NCBI GenBank assembly: GCA_013396915.1
Contig: VWZL01000193.1
Coordinates: 10,207 to 74,206, forward strand
Reading direction: 5' to 3'
Origin: Stercorarius parasiticus
Lineage: Eukaryota; Chordata; Aves; Charadriiformes; Stercorariidae
DNA: 64,000 nt
A program made the position numbers and the translations under genes. Under the pieces are notes generated by a model. The model searched no databases. It saw only the letters and a list, made by a program, of their open reading frames with translations, and was not told the origin of the DNA. Positions 1-11,195 of the stretch are shown here, one piece after another. The stretch's first letter is position 1. The number at the start of each line of letters is the position of its first letter.

Positions 1-36
1 CTGGAGCACCTCTCTTATGGAGAAAGGCTGAAGGAT

Positions 37-372
37 TTGGGTCCCTCCAGTCTGGAAAAAAGATGGCTGAGGGGGGACCTTATCAACGCTTATAAATACT
101 TAAAGGGTGGGTGTCAGGATGATGAGTCCAGGCTCTTTTCAGTGGTGCCCAGCGACAGGACAAGAGGTAATGGGCACAAACTTGAGCATAGGAAGTTCCA
201 CCTAAACATGAGAAGGAATTTCTTTACCCTGAGGGTGGCAGAGCACTGGAACAGGCTGCCCAGAGAGGTGGTGGAGTATCCATCTCTGGAGACATTCAAA
301 ACCCGCCTGGACGTGTTCCTGTGCAACCTGCTCTACGTGACCCTGCTCTGGCAGGGGGGTTGGATTAGATGA
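37..372 (+). pseudogene. CR1 ORF2 C-terminal remnant, stop codon lost
   Basis: This open frame encodes the C-terminal tail of CR1 ORF2, downstream of the reverse-transcriptase domain. It carries the family blocks [27 protein letters not shown] and [12 protein letters not shown]. It is a fragment without its endonuclease or RT catalytic regions and cannot be active alone. At 334-336 the codon is TAC where the sister copy at 29183-29185 has TAG, so the frame reads through the normal ORF2 stop and adds 12 residues of 3' UTR translation. The ATG at 37 is internal to the real protein and is not a true start. Confidence 0.9.
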
Positions 373-400
373 TCTCCAGAGGTCCCTTCCAACCCCTATG

Positions 401-424
401 ATTCTATGATTCTATGATTCTATG
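401..424 (+). repeat. CR1 3'-terminal octamer repeats (three copies)
   Basis: Three exact ATTCTATG units close the element. In CR1 these terminal octamers take the place of a poly(A) tail and are thought to be recognised by the element's own reverse transcriptase. Confidence 0.95.
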
Positions 425-3400
425 GTTGCCCGTACACTGAAGTTCACATCTGCTTTTTTTATCATCTTGTCCTGTCCCATTCATAGACTGGGAGCCGTCA
501 GTCACTCTGAAGTCTTCCAGGGTTACTTATTCACTACTCTCTCCCTCCATTCTGCTCCATTTTGTGCTCTCCCAATAACTATCCACGTCTCTCAGACCTG
601 TCTGATCATCGTTCACCTTGTGCCATCATATAGGTGGCTGCTTTGTAAGTTTTAAGTGTTGATGTCTCATTCAGGAGAATTTTACACCATTTACAGTGCG
701 GCAAATGCAAACTGAAGATAAGCAGAACTGAATTTGCTCCATGACACACATATAGAACACATTAAACTGAATTGACATGTGCTGTACAGCTCCTCAGTGA
801 CAGCACTCAAGAGTTAACAGGGCCTAGCATATCCATTCCACTTTGCTCCTTTTACTCTGCCTCGTTCCTTTCACTTTTCTAACAATTTAATAATGTAATT
901 TTTGCTAAAAAAGGACATTTTTGTGTCAATCCTTAGAAGTAATTTTGCCCAAAGTTATTTGGGCATTCATCCAATATCTCTGGAGCATGCCACAAAAACA
1001 GAATCTTTAAAAAATAAAAATAAAAAATCAAACAACAACAAAATAAAAACCAACAATAAGGATACAACAAGATTTTCACCTTAATATACACCCCCCTCCA
1101 CCACTATTTATGGAGTCACTTGGGAATGGAAACTCTAGTGCAGGATTTGCTTTGGTTATCAGAATAGCAGGAGTGAGAATGATGGGGTTTGAGTTCATAG
1201 CTGGTAGGATTCATTACAAGCGAATAATTCTGCTTATAAAGGGTATTTACATATTGGCATGATGCAGCTGTTATTTCTATATGAAAATTACAAGGTTAAT
1301 TAGACCAAAGTCAGTTACAAAATCATTTAACTTCAAGAAAATTTCATCCGTAAAATGAAATAGCCTTGTGGGAGAGTAAGGTGAAGAATGTAACCTTCAA
1401 AACAAAAGTTGGTTGTTTTATGTGTTTGGGTTTGGGATTGTTTTTTTGGAAACTAGTCTTTTTATCTGCAGGAGGCTTGATGTGGTCTGTCATGGTCTTC
1501 CTGGTTTCCTTTGGTACATTCCAGACACATTCCCTGCCCAGCCTTCCTTTTGTTTTGATTAAAGCACAGCTAAGCTACTTGCTACCCTTTCACTTCTCCA
1601 CTTAAATGTTTTTGTACTGCTCTGGATAAATTATATCACTAATAAAGAACTTTAAAATAATGTTGACCTCCCTACAAATAAATTGAGTGTAATATTAACA
1701 TTTAGCTATCAGTCCTTCTAGGCTCGTGCTTTTGATCTCTTTTTATGACTAGCCAAAAAGAAATGTACTTGAAGTCTTATTCAGTCTAAATGTGTTGCCA
1801 TAATCAACCTTACACTCTATTATTACTTGCAAAGTTTTGACTGATCTAAGTGTGTTTTCAACTATTGACTCATGTTTAATAACAGCCATGTCAGGAAAAC
1901 AGTCAAAGCTTTATTATTTTGTAGATTTTTCCCTTAAATCACTTGTATTAATCATGCTTGATGACTGAATATTCAATACTGATGACTTTCCTTTCCTTTT
2001 TCCCCTCCACCTACTTCATTTCACACTTCTATAACTTCTTTGATCTCTTATTGTCAAGGCTAGAGCCAGAGCAAAAATCATTGAAGTCTGCTTTTGCCCT
2101 ATTCATTTGAATGTCAAAGGATCAAACTGTCAGTATCTTCTGCAGAGTCCCTGGTACAGGCAAAGTAACAGATATTTCTGGGTTTGATGCTGTACAAAGA
2201 CAAGGAAAAGAAGAGGAACTATCACTCCTTTATAATTGTAATACTGTATTTGTGCTTTCTATTCACATCTCATTATTCCATCAAAATCTAGTGAGTAAAA
2301 TCAAATATATAAGTCAATTGCACCATAATTCTTCAGATTTTAATTAAATTTAGGAGCCAAGGTTAGAAGAAATAGGGCTCAAACCCCCACATCTCCAAAA
2401 GTGGGATGCTTTTCTGTGTGACCATTTGCTCCTTTTTCATCCCAAGACTATTGCCTGTTTGCATTTTCACAGTATACAAAAATGGACAAAAATCTCTCAT
2501 GAACTTTTTTTTCATTTTGCTTGCTACTGTTAGTAGCAGGCTTCAAATATTACCTTTGGAATAGTAAAACACAAACCTTTTTTAAAATAGGGAGTTTTGC
2601 CTCTGTCCTCATGTCAAAGACAGGGAACACGGGTTAGCATTTGTTCTGGTCACAGGGAGTCTCAGGGAGAAATCTGCTTGCTTTCAGCAGTAGAAATAGA
2701 AGAAGTTGCAGAAAAAGAGCTTCTATGCCTGAAATGACTCACCTGTGTATACCTTTTCTTTTTATTAAAATTAAGAGCTGTCTTCCCTTTAATTGGAGTG
2801 CCATTAGTTTGAGGGATTCTGCCAACCTCATACTTCTGGTTCCCTTTCACTGTACTGGTGCTGAGCTGGAGAGTTTCACCTCTGTCATGGCATGGATGCA
2901 GTGGTGGCAAAATTCCTCGCACTCAGCATATCCTTGGGTTACTCTTATTTTCTTGGATCAGTGAGCCATTCATATGAAAACATTTTGCGCTGCTCCCTGA
3001 ACCTGTTCTGCCAGGTACTGATCACTCTTTTCAATGAAAGTCATCAAGATTGCCTAAACTAATAAGCTGTCTTACAAATTCAACACATCCAATACAAAAG
3101 GAAAGTACTTAAGAACTGGGATCTGTTAAACCCTGTTTCAAATATTTAATCCACTATACATTTTGTTAAGGAATGATGTAGGAAGTTCAATATTCATTCA
3201 CTGAACCTTAATGTTACTATGTTATGCAGAGCTGCAAGAGCCTGAGATGGCCACTCACTTGATGGGGATCCTTTTGAAGAAACAGTTCTCCCAGTAAAAC
3301 TGTTATTCCAGCTGCCTTCTTGATACACCTTAAATACTTGAAGACAGTTAATTATAAGAAAAATGAAGCTTGCATGCAGGAATATGACTTAATTATAATA

Positions 3401-5150
3401 CAAAAAAGTAATATTATCATTATTTGCACTCCTGAAAGTAAATATCTCAGTTCCAGCACTTGAGAGCAATGATTATTTCCGTGACATAAGGAAAGATAAT
3501 ATTTTATCTTCTCAATAATTGCAGTCAATATTTATTGTGGACTATAAACAGTGAAGACAGATGACCTCCTTTGGAAATTTTGTGTTGTTTGTTTTTTTTT
3601 CTCTTAGGTTGACTTCTCTAATCAGAAAGCGAAAAATACAGTCCTATCACTGAAATTATCCAAACAGTCAATGAGAGTGGAGATGCAGTGAAACCCATTG
3701 TACCACAGAATCTCTATGCAAAGGATGAACTGGTCTGTACTTAGAAATACTCTAAATAGATGCACAGGTATATGCCCAATTCTATAAGCTGATAAGCACA
3801 CCCTTGTTGCAGAAGGGAGGGGTCCCCAATGTTTTACAACCTCAGCTATGGGAACTGGAAATCCAACTATGATTGAATAGAAATTCAGCTCAGCCAGAGC
3901 AAAGACACACTTGATTGTTCTTTAACCTAAGAGAAGAGTCTGCGGTTGCCAAAATTCATAAAAGTAAAGTCAGATGTAAAAGATAAACCAAAATACACTA
4001 TTAGAGAAGTTATGAGTGATATTTAAATTATCTCAGCAAAGGGGAAGCTATCAAGCTCCATTAGTCACCAGTACTCTTTTACTGTGTTCAAAATAAATAT
4101 ATCTAAACTGCATAAATTTATGAAGTAAAACATAATGATGATAACATAGGAGCTAATGTATTTTGCAAGAAATTGTTGAAAGTGTGACAAGCATGGAAAT
4201 AAGACATTTTCCTCCCTAGATTCCCCTGTACGTTTGGCATTAGCCCTGCTGCATCAGGTGCACACATATGCTTAAATTTTTACCATGGTCTCAAAGTCCT
4301 TTTGGAATCCCTAGTCTTGCAGAGAGAGACCCCCAGTCCTTCCAAGCGTAGCCCACCCTTTTTATTATTATCTGTACAAATTTGTCTTTGGATATACCAC
4401 CATGGACTTTGTGTGTTGCCAGGTCTCCAAGTGATTCAGATTATTCTGAACTGGTCACCTGTCCTCAATCATTACATCATCTGTAATACTAGATATCTTT
4501 CATGTTTTCTTCCAAGCCATTAAATATAGCATAGCACTACCAAAGAACTCAATTGTAAATGCAACAACTCAGTGGTGACTCCTTGTTTATAGTTTCTCTC
4601 TGTTAATTTCTACTCCATTCAGTGTATGCTATATTCCTACTAGATTACTACTGACATAAAAGGTATTTAATTTGATATGTCCACACTATCTGTGCTCTAG
4701 AGAACTTTTCTTCATTGTTAGAGTTAGAAATTCTGCCATTTCTTCACCTATTAAAGAATCTTTTATTATTATAAGGAGTTGTTTAAAGTTATTATCTTTC
4801 ACTCTGCTGGTGACACATATTTCTTATGTACTATAACTTTATCAGTTGAATTGCATTACTTTATCCTCCTATCAACACTTACGGTTTTCTTAGTTTTATA
4901 GTTATTTCTTAACTTAATTTTATTTTATAACCAGTGAAGCTCTAATTATAAGTTTATGACTTTTGAGGCATCTAGTACGATGTTTTGACACATTTACTAA
5001 TTATCAAACATATTTTTTTATTAAATTGCCTCTCTCATCTGGCTTTGGCCACTTTATCCCCACTTACTTGAACTACCTCTTTATAGAAGACGTCTTCAGA
5101 GTATTGATGGACACAGAGCTTCTGATTCAATCTCAAGACCCTTGGAGGCG
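425..5150. other. Unique AT-rich sequence, no gene seen
   Basis: I see no recognisable gene, RNA or dispersed repeat here. An A-rich low-complexity patch lies at about 1006-1060. ATG-initiated ORFs of up to 107 codons occur (for example 2641-2964 plus), but their translations show no domain and no coding bias. Strand composition is unremarkable. Confidence 0.6.
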
Positions 5151-5349
5151 AGACAAAAAACCTCTCAAACTCTGAGCTGAATCCTCACCTCATTCTTAAA
5201 CCTCCTGAAGGTCCCGTCCGCCAGAACTCATGCAGGTGTGCCTCTGATGGTGTGTAACATGATTCCTCTACTGAGTTCAGAACTAGTTGCCTAAAGGATT
5301 ACACTTCCAAGTCCTGACCTTAATTATGTCTCCTTTGTGTTTAAACCTT

Positions 5350-5445
5350 GTAATACAGACCTGATGGGTCCATCACTTGAAAGATAATACAATGGCAACC
5401 TTCAAGATCAGCCCTTTTCCTACCTCAAAATCCTTTACAAAAATA
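5350..5445 (+). repeat. Segment duplicated about 0.9 kb downstream (copy A)
   Basis: This stretch shares GGTCCATCAC, then CTTCAAGATCAGCCC about 30 bases later, then a similar C- and T-rich stretch ending in CAAAA, with 6268-6343. Order and spacing are kept, so this is homology rather than chance. It lies inside the degenerate tandem array and may reflect a higher-order unit of about 900 bp. Confidence 0.65.
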
Positions 5446-5671
5446 TACCAATGCATTGAATTCCTGTATCTTTTTATTTCCCACTCATAACACAAACAGC
5501 AATTTTGCCTTCAAACCTTATAGCATGTCAACCCCCATAAGAGAATATGAGATGAGTGGCTTGACAGACCCTCATCTTCTAAATCCCTGTAAGTACTCTC
5601 TGAGTTTCAAGAAAAAAACAACTGGTCTTTTGAAGTGACAGATGCCCTTAATACAACCTGACACAAACGCT

Positions 5672-5745
5672 TGGCTCAGTAGATGGAGTGGTTAAGACCA
5701 TAGACAATATATTCCACTTTGTGATTCAAGCACGGATTCCCATAA
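5672..5745 (+). other. tRNA-like or tRNA-SINE-like relic
   Basis: GAGTGGTTAAG at 5686-5696 matches the D-arm and A-box region of serine-type tRNAs and of tRNA-derived SINEs such as MIR. GATTCAAGC at 5723-5731 resembles a degenerate B box (GGTTCGAAT type) at a plausible distance. No intact acceptor or anticodon stem can be folded by eye, so it is not a functional tRNA gene. It could be an old SINE head, a tRNA pseudogene or coincidence. Confidence 0.25.
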
Positions 5746-6267
5746 AGCTACAAGGCATCAGCTTTCCCTGGAACCTTCACTGCTTCCTAACTTCACAGGT
5801 AAGCTTTACACAAGCAAACTGAACAGCAGTACCCTGATCATCATGAAGTTCAGGTCCTTATTTCAGAGTGTCTGAAGAGAATACAATAACTTGTATGATA
5901 TAAGGTTAGGGAACTGAATTATAATCCCATTCAAAGTTGGTCAGGGTCTTCTGAAGATCTGATAAACACAAAGTGACCTGCTGACTCTTCTTAAGAGGTG
6001 AACTGATGGATACTAACCTCTAAATCACTCTCAGAACCATCCCAACATCAGCAAATCTGGTCTCAGGAGAGGCAGCTTTCTAAACTCTGACCCAAATCCA
6101 CTTAGTCTTATGTGCTCAGAGGGAACATCCACATCACATTCAAGAGGAGGTATGGCTATAACAACAAGCCAAATTCCTTCTTCTCGAGTTAGCGTGCTAC
6201 CCAACACCCAGGAATCAACTTCCCATACCCAAACCATGTCCCCAGTCCTGCTTCCAGGGCATTGGCT

Positions 6268-6343
6268 GGTCCATCACACGAGAAGAAAATGTAGCAGTCT
6301 TCAAGATCAGCCCCCTTCACATTTTACTGGCCTCTGCAAAACA
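6268..6343 (+). repeat. Segment duplicated about 0.9 kb upstream (copy B)
   Basis: Partner of the segment at 5350-5445: it has GGTCCATCAC, then CTTCAAGATCAGCCC, then a similar C- and T-rich stretch ending in CAAAA. It lies just left of the CR1 insertion. Confidence 0.65.
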
Positions 6344-6435
6344 CACCACTGCCCTCAGCTCACGTGGACCTTGACTCCAACCCTGCACTGAAGAGCACAC
6401 TTCCATGGTGAGTGCAGATATCTATCCATGGTCTT

Positions 6436-6647
6436 ATAGAATCATAGAATCATAGAATTGCCTAGGTTGGAAGGGACCCTTCAGATCATCTAGTCCAACC
6501 ATCAACCTAACTCTGACAAAAAACATGACTAAACTATATCTCTATGCACTATGTCTACCCATCTTTTAAATATCTCCAGAGGTGGTGACTTACCCACTTC
6601 CCTGGGCAGCCTGTTCCAATGCTTAATAACCCTTTCAGTGTAAAAAT
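6436..6647 (-). mobile_element. CR1 LINE 3' fragment, reverse orientation
   Basis: Read on the minus strand this is a CR1 tail. The plus strand begins with three octamer-type units (ATAGAAT, CATAGAAT, CATAGAAT), then TTGGAAGGGACCC and ATCATCTAGTCCAACCATCA, then CCTGGGCAGCCTGTTCCAATG. The block is the standard 3' UTR and end of ORF2 of CR1-J/Y-like subfamilies. It is 5'-truncated after about 210 bp and the exact distal edge is uncertain by about 10-20 bp. It is inserted within the degenerate array of 5.2-8.1 kb. Confidence 0.92.
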
Positions 6648-7648
6648 ATGAATACTAACCCTACTTTTCACTCTGCAAATTCTGGCACATATGTTAGTTA
6701 AGAGGACCACTGAAGCTTATAATTCCCAAAGCCAAACCCTAAAAGCTTGTGCAGAGCCCTCACATCCTGTGAGTGGGAAGGCCCTTAAGGAAGATGATAG
6801 GTCTGATAAAAACCAGCTTCCTAATCCATTGAACTCTGCAGCATACAACAAAATAAAAGTGTAGCTAATTCACTCCCAAGTGAATTAGATAATCGAGCTG
6901 TAGCCATAAGACCCTTAACCACTCTCACAGTTCATGCAAACACCCACGTCTGTGAAGAGACAAACTTCCTGCATGACTCTGTAGTCCTTGCAAGTTTTAC
7001 TAGTAAGCTGGAAAATACAGATTTTTCAAGCCCTTTTTATTCCTAACCCTATCCTTACTATAATGGTAATTAGAGCCAGGAAATAAATCCCTGAGCTAAA
7101 TGAGATCCTATTATTTTGATCCTATTAACACCATGCCCTCTTCCTAGCCCTGCAGGCACTTTTGAATCCAGAAGTAATCACGGCTCTGAATGTGTGCATT
7201 CTCAAATTCTAACCCTAACAACACCCCTGAATTCTAACCCTAATTAAACTTAACTTTAATTATTGAAGGACCAATTGTACCTTAAAAGAAAACATGACTC
7301 GTTGCGCCTTTCCGTAATTCTGTGGGTCCTTCAGTGACTGTTAATAAAATGGAATTTTGAAGGTTTATTCCCAAGTCCCTCCCCAAACTCACAGTCTACT
7401 CCAGTCTCTACTTACAGCCTACAGTGAATGAAACACATGACACTGTCTTCCGTGGACAGCATTCCCTCTTCGTAACTTCTAATTCTGCAGTAATGAACTG
7501 AACTTTTGAAGCTTCATATTCCCAAATTCTACATAAAATCTCCACCGTAGCTCTAAAGTTAATTGTAGCAGTGTGATTGGTTCTTACTAAGCCTTAATCC
7601 CAAATCTAATACAAACATTATGACGCCAAATGGATTGGTAACTATGCC

Positions 7649-7700
7649 AAAAAGAAAAAAAAAAAAAAGAAAAAGAAAAAGAAAAAGAAAGGAAAAAAAA
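7649..7700. repeat. A-rich microsatellite, (GAAAAA)n-like
   Basis: A run of A residues is followed by several GAAAAA units. It lies inside the tandem array and is probably a local slippage expansion. Confidence 0.95.
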
Positions 7701-8110
7701 CCCAACAACTTTGATCCTCGTCAACAGTAACCCCTTCCCTTTCTCCAGGGCCTGTAAAAGCTAATGATAGATTAGAGGAAAACAGAAGATTTTAGAAATT
7801 CTGAATACCTCTCTCTAGCTAGTTCTTGGGCCTTGGAGAACCCAGTAATGAATTAGATTAGTTAGAGGTTATATTCCCAAACTCTAGCCTAACCTGGAAA
7901 CTTTTTATTATAAGGACTAATTTCTATACAAAAAGATAATCTAATGAATTTTTAGCACCAGCTCCCTCTCTAACTCATTGAACCTCACAAAATCCAGCTA
8001 TAGATTTACTCTCAAATCAGTAGACACCAGATCCTTAATCCCCAGCTTTAGTTATCACCAAAAGACCAATCTATGCAATAAAGCATAATGGAAAGACATT
8101 GGCCTAACCC

Positions 8111-10964
8111 AAGCAGCCGAACCATCCAGTATTAATGTAGCCTCTTGGTATTTCCCTAGACGTAATTTTGATTTGAAATATTCCTCCTCTAAATGCAATT
8201 AGAAATACATCTGAGACACATTTCTACACTAGATGGAAATACGGAGGAGTGGAGATGCTGCTGACACTTTCCCCTTTTACTGTCTTTATAATAGGAAAGT
8301 ACCGGTATGTGTGACATCATACTCTAGTTTATAAAACGAGACTGGAAATTTTTGAGAGTGGGTTGGTTCTAGAGGACTGCGTAGGATGAAGGGAGACAAA
8401 ACAAGTATGGTATTTTCCATACTGGGTAATACTGGGATCAGCCTAAAGCAAAATATTTCCAGGAATAAAAATCTGGAATTTGTTTTAGAGGGAAGTAGAC
8501 TGTTCATTACAATATCGGACATAGGAGTAAACTAACCTTTATGCAATCTGGACAAGTGGAGGACCAGAACATGCGAGTAACTTGCACAGTTAAATTCTAA
8601 CAGCATTACAGAATTTGTTTGTATGGTACATCCTTTGCTTGGCACCTAGCAGAGTGTTATTGCAGGGTCCATTTTCAGATGGAACCTGTGTTTGTCAGAA
8701 GGTAGAAGGAAACTATATTTAGCTTGATTTTATACTCTTTCCCTGAGCATCTGCCTCTGACCACTACCTAAAACAGGATTGCATAATCCCTGGTGTCTGA
8801 TACAGCAAAAAAATCCACACACGTGCTAAATTTAGGAGCCAGACCTTGTCTACTGTTAATCTGCAGATCCACTAAAGTCATATCATAACCTCAGGATATG
8901 GATCAGGGAACATTGAGAATTGCAGGATCTAGTCTATTACTGTAGAGGTTTTGAAGACTTCCTGCTTATTTTAAAAATCATTCACAAATCCTTATCCCTG
9001 CACAATTATTGCACATGTCTAATTGATGTATAGCCTCAGAGGATCATTTGCTTCATACTGTACCTGACACATAATTTCTCAAACAGAGATTACTATTAGT
9101 CATCTCTCTTCCATGCTTTGCATAGGTCACTAAAGTAGCATCAATCTGTGCTAAAATGAATTTTAATGAGTCACATTCTGATCAGATCACAGCTACAATG
9201 GTGAAAATGCTTGAGTTCAGTGGAAAATCATCTGTAAAATAGATTTACTAAGCTCTTCCTTTCCCTTTGTTCTTTTATATTTCCAGCAAAAGATAGAGCA
9301 ATCTACTTTTGAAACTTAAAGACAACAGTTCACAAAAAATATCATAGATATTATGTATTGTAATTTGACTGCTGAAGGACTGTAATTAAAGAGATGCGGT
9401 TAAAAAAGCAATGTCACACTTCTGAATCTTTTAAAATCTCAAAGCATTTTACATACTGTAAATTAAGCCTTATGGCATATTAACTGTAATATGTTAAAAA
9501 AAAATATGGGTTATATTTTAGCTGTGAACAATCTGAGTCATATACACCTTTCACCCTGCAGGAGAGACTGTATATGCAAATGTCAGCAGTACATCTGTGC
9601 AGTCTAGGAAGCAGGATTAAGTTCCCCGTTCCGTTGATGCTTTCTTATAGAAATTTGGGACCGTATATCTAAACTCAACTTTCACAACAAGGCTGTTTTT
9701 TTTCGAGATTATCTAAAAGCCAAAGTTTTTTTTCTTTTTATTCCGGTCTTGTGATATTTACTGACGAGCTTTGAGAAGGGCTATGCATCTTGTAAGCTCA
9801 GCTCTGTAAAAATCCAGCGATTTATTTTGATGCACCTAATTGGTTTTCAGAACATGTCAGTCACTCATCTTGCAGTTCCTTATTAGTTATAAGGGTATAT
9901 TACTGCTTCCTTCCCTTTTCACACCAATGTCTTTTAGAAATAACTGTTTATTGCTTTGTGTGGTATATCACACAGTGCACAAGCTACATCTATGCTGGTA
10001 GGTGTAATATACCTAGGACCTCTATATCAGTTCACCGACGCTACAGCCAACTGGATGACATACAGTGCAGCCGTACCACCTTCTATTACCCTCCAGAAGA
10101 CAGAAGCATCACGCAGACTGTCATGAGGAAATAATCACAAACAGTGCAACAGAATTGCCTGGGAGAACATTAGGGGGCTTCAGTCCAAACACAATGACTG
10201 CTCTACCACCTAAAGACCTCCACATTGCAGGCCATGGATGAACAGCACTAGGAAACTTTCTTGGTACTCCTTACATGTATAGAGAAACATGACGCTCTTG
10301 TGTACTTTAGTCTCTGTAATGCATTACTATTCATAATAATGACACCAACATGTGACCTAGAACCTCCAAGCATGTTGTTAGATATCAAACTATACATCGG
10401 TCCTCAGATATGCACGTCCTAATTCAAAAGGACCCAATTACAGTTCCTTAAGAACAAGGTAGTAGAATAGTCGATTCTTTCCATATCAACATAGTAATTA
10501 CATTGTAAAGCATCTTCTAGTTTTAGGGCGAAGTCTGCATTGAAAGTATACAGATGACAAAGCAAACTAGATTTTAGGTGTTATAAGATTAAGCAGAAAA
10601 AGATATTCTAACTCAGCTTAATTTAGTTTTTCATTTTACATTTTATAGGCCTGTTTGCACATTCTAAAGAAAATTCAGTTTCACAGATTTGCTGAATTTT
10701 GTAAAATTTATGACTAATGGGCATAGGTAGACTTTGCTAGATGGGGGAGGAAAAGATGCATATGGTATTAAATGTCGAAAAAATAACCTGTGTTTCTAAG
10801 TTGGTGATTGGCAGGAACATTTGTTTGGCCCTACGGACATTTATGAAAAAGCTTGCTAATATGAATAAACCTGCAGAAGGCATTTTTATAACCCACGAGA
10901 GTGGTTAGTTTGATTACTTAAGAAGGAATACTTGATGGCTGTAAATAATACAACATATATCTCA
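8111..10964. other. Unique AT-rich sequence, no gene seen
   Basis: No recognisable gene or dispersed repeat. A stop-to-stop open frame on the plus strand runs from 9796 to 10134 without an early ATG. Its last third (about 10018-10131) reads as charged, mixed-composition protein, but I recognise no family and its length is within chance. Confidence 0.5.
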
Positions 10965-11195
10965 GTGGTAGCCCTGCATCCAAAATGCTGTGTTCAGTCC
11001 TTGTCAAAACAGAGTCAGAAGAATGAAAGGTAATTTAGGGAAGGGCAACAAGAATGATTAAAGCTGTGCAAAGAAATTCATAACATGGATAAAATGCATT
11101 AGATGCTTTATTTTAGATGGGAATTAATAGAAGGGGACATGATAAAATTAAACAGAAAAGTTAGTGATATTTAAAAAATACATTGCAACCTGCTG
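10965..11195 (+). mobile_element. Ancient CR1/L3-like remnant
   Basis: Short blocks in order resemble the region of CR1-clade LINEs just upstream of the ORF2 end: GCTGTGTTCAGTCCTTG, then AGGGCAACAAGAATGATTAAA, then GGGGACATGATAAAATTAAA. These correspond to the well-conserved protein segments around an EYC(V/A)QFW-type motif, the RA(T/N)(K/R)MI-type motif and the GD(L/M)I-type motif. Divergence is high, frames are lost, and both ends are approximate. Confidence 0.5.

Larger units (their letters stand above)
1..424 (+). mobile_element. CR1 LINE, 3' part, cut by the window start
   Basis: This is the 3' end of a chicken-repeat-1 non-LTR retrotransposon on the plus strand. The sequence runs through the conserved end of ORF2, then a short 3' UTR with the family hallmark GATGATCTCCAGAGGTCCC, and stops in a run of ATTCTATG octamers. 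No poly(A) tail or target-site duplication is present, as expected for CR1. The element continues to the left of base 1, so its 5' limit is unknown. It is closely similar to the 3' half of the copy at 28212-29265, so both belong to related subfamilies. The 3' boundary is sharp; the subfamily name cannot be fixed without a repeat library. Confidence 0.95.
5160..8110. repeat. Decayed tandem array, period about 160 bp
   Basis: A C-rich plus strand carries a recurring core of the type TTTTGAAGCTTATATTCCCAAA, often followed by TCTAACCCTAA. Clear occurrences of the TTCCC-like anchor lie near 6723, 6873, 7040, 7199, 7369, 7519, 7874 and 8008, giving spacings of about 135-170 bp; the gap from 7519 to 7874 spans two units and includes an A-rich expansion. 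Weaker ones lie near 5160, 5304, 5476, 5581, 5735, 5922, 6089 and 6220. Two units also share CAGTAATGAA about 25-30 bp upstream of the core (near 7490 and 7850). The 6.7-8.0 kb half is more convincing than the 5.2-6.3 kb half. I do not recognise the unit as a named satellite. The array is interrupted by the reverse CR1 at 6436-6647. It is presumably old, because copies are strongly diverged. Confidence 0.5.

Noticed and set aside
5672..5745. Functional tRNA gene
   Set aside because: Acceptor and anticodon stems do not pair; only A- and B-box-like motifs are present.
7201..7245. CTAACCCTAA motifs as an interstitial telomere
   Set aside because: Only isolated copies occur and they recur as part of the roughly 160-bp array unit, not as a TTAGGG run.
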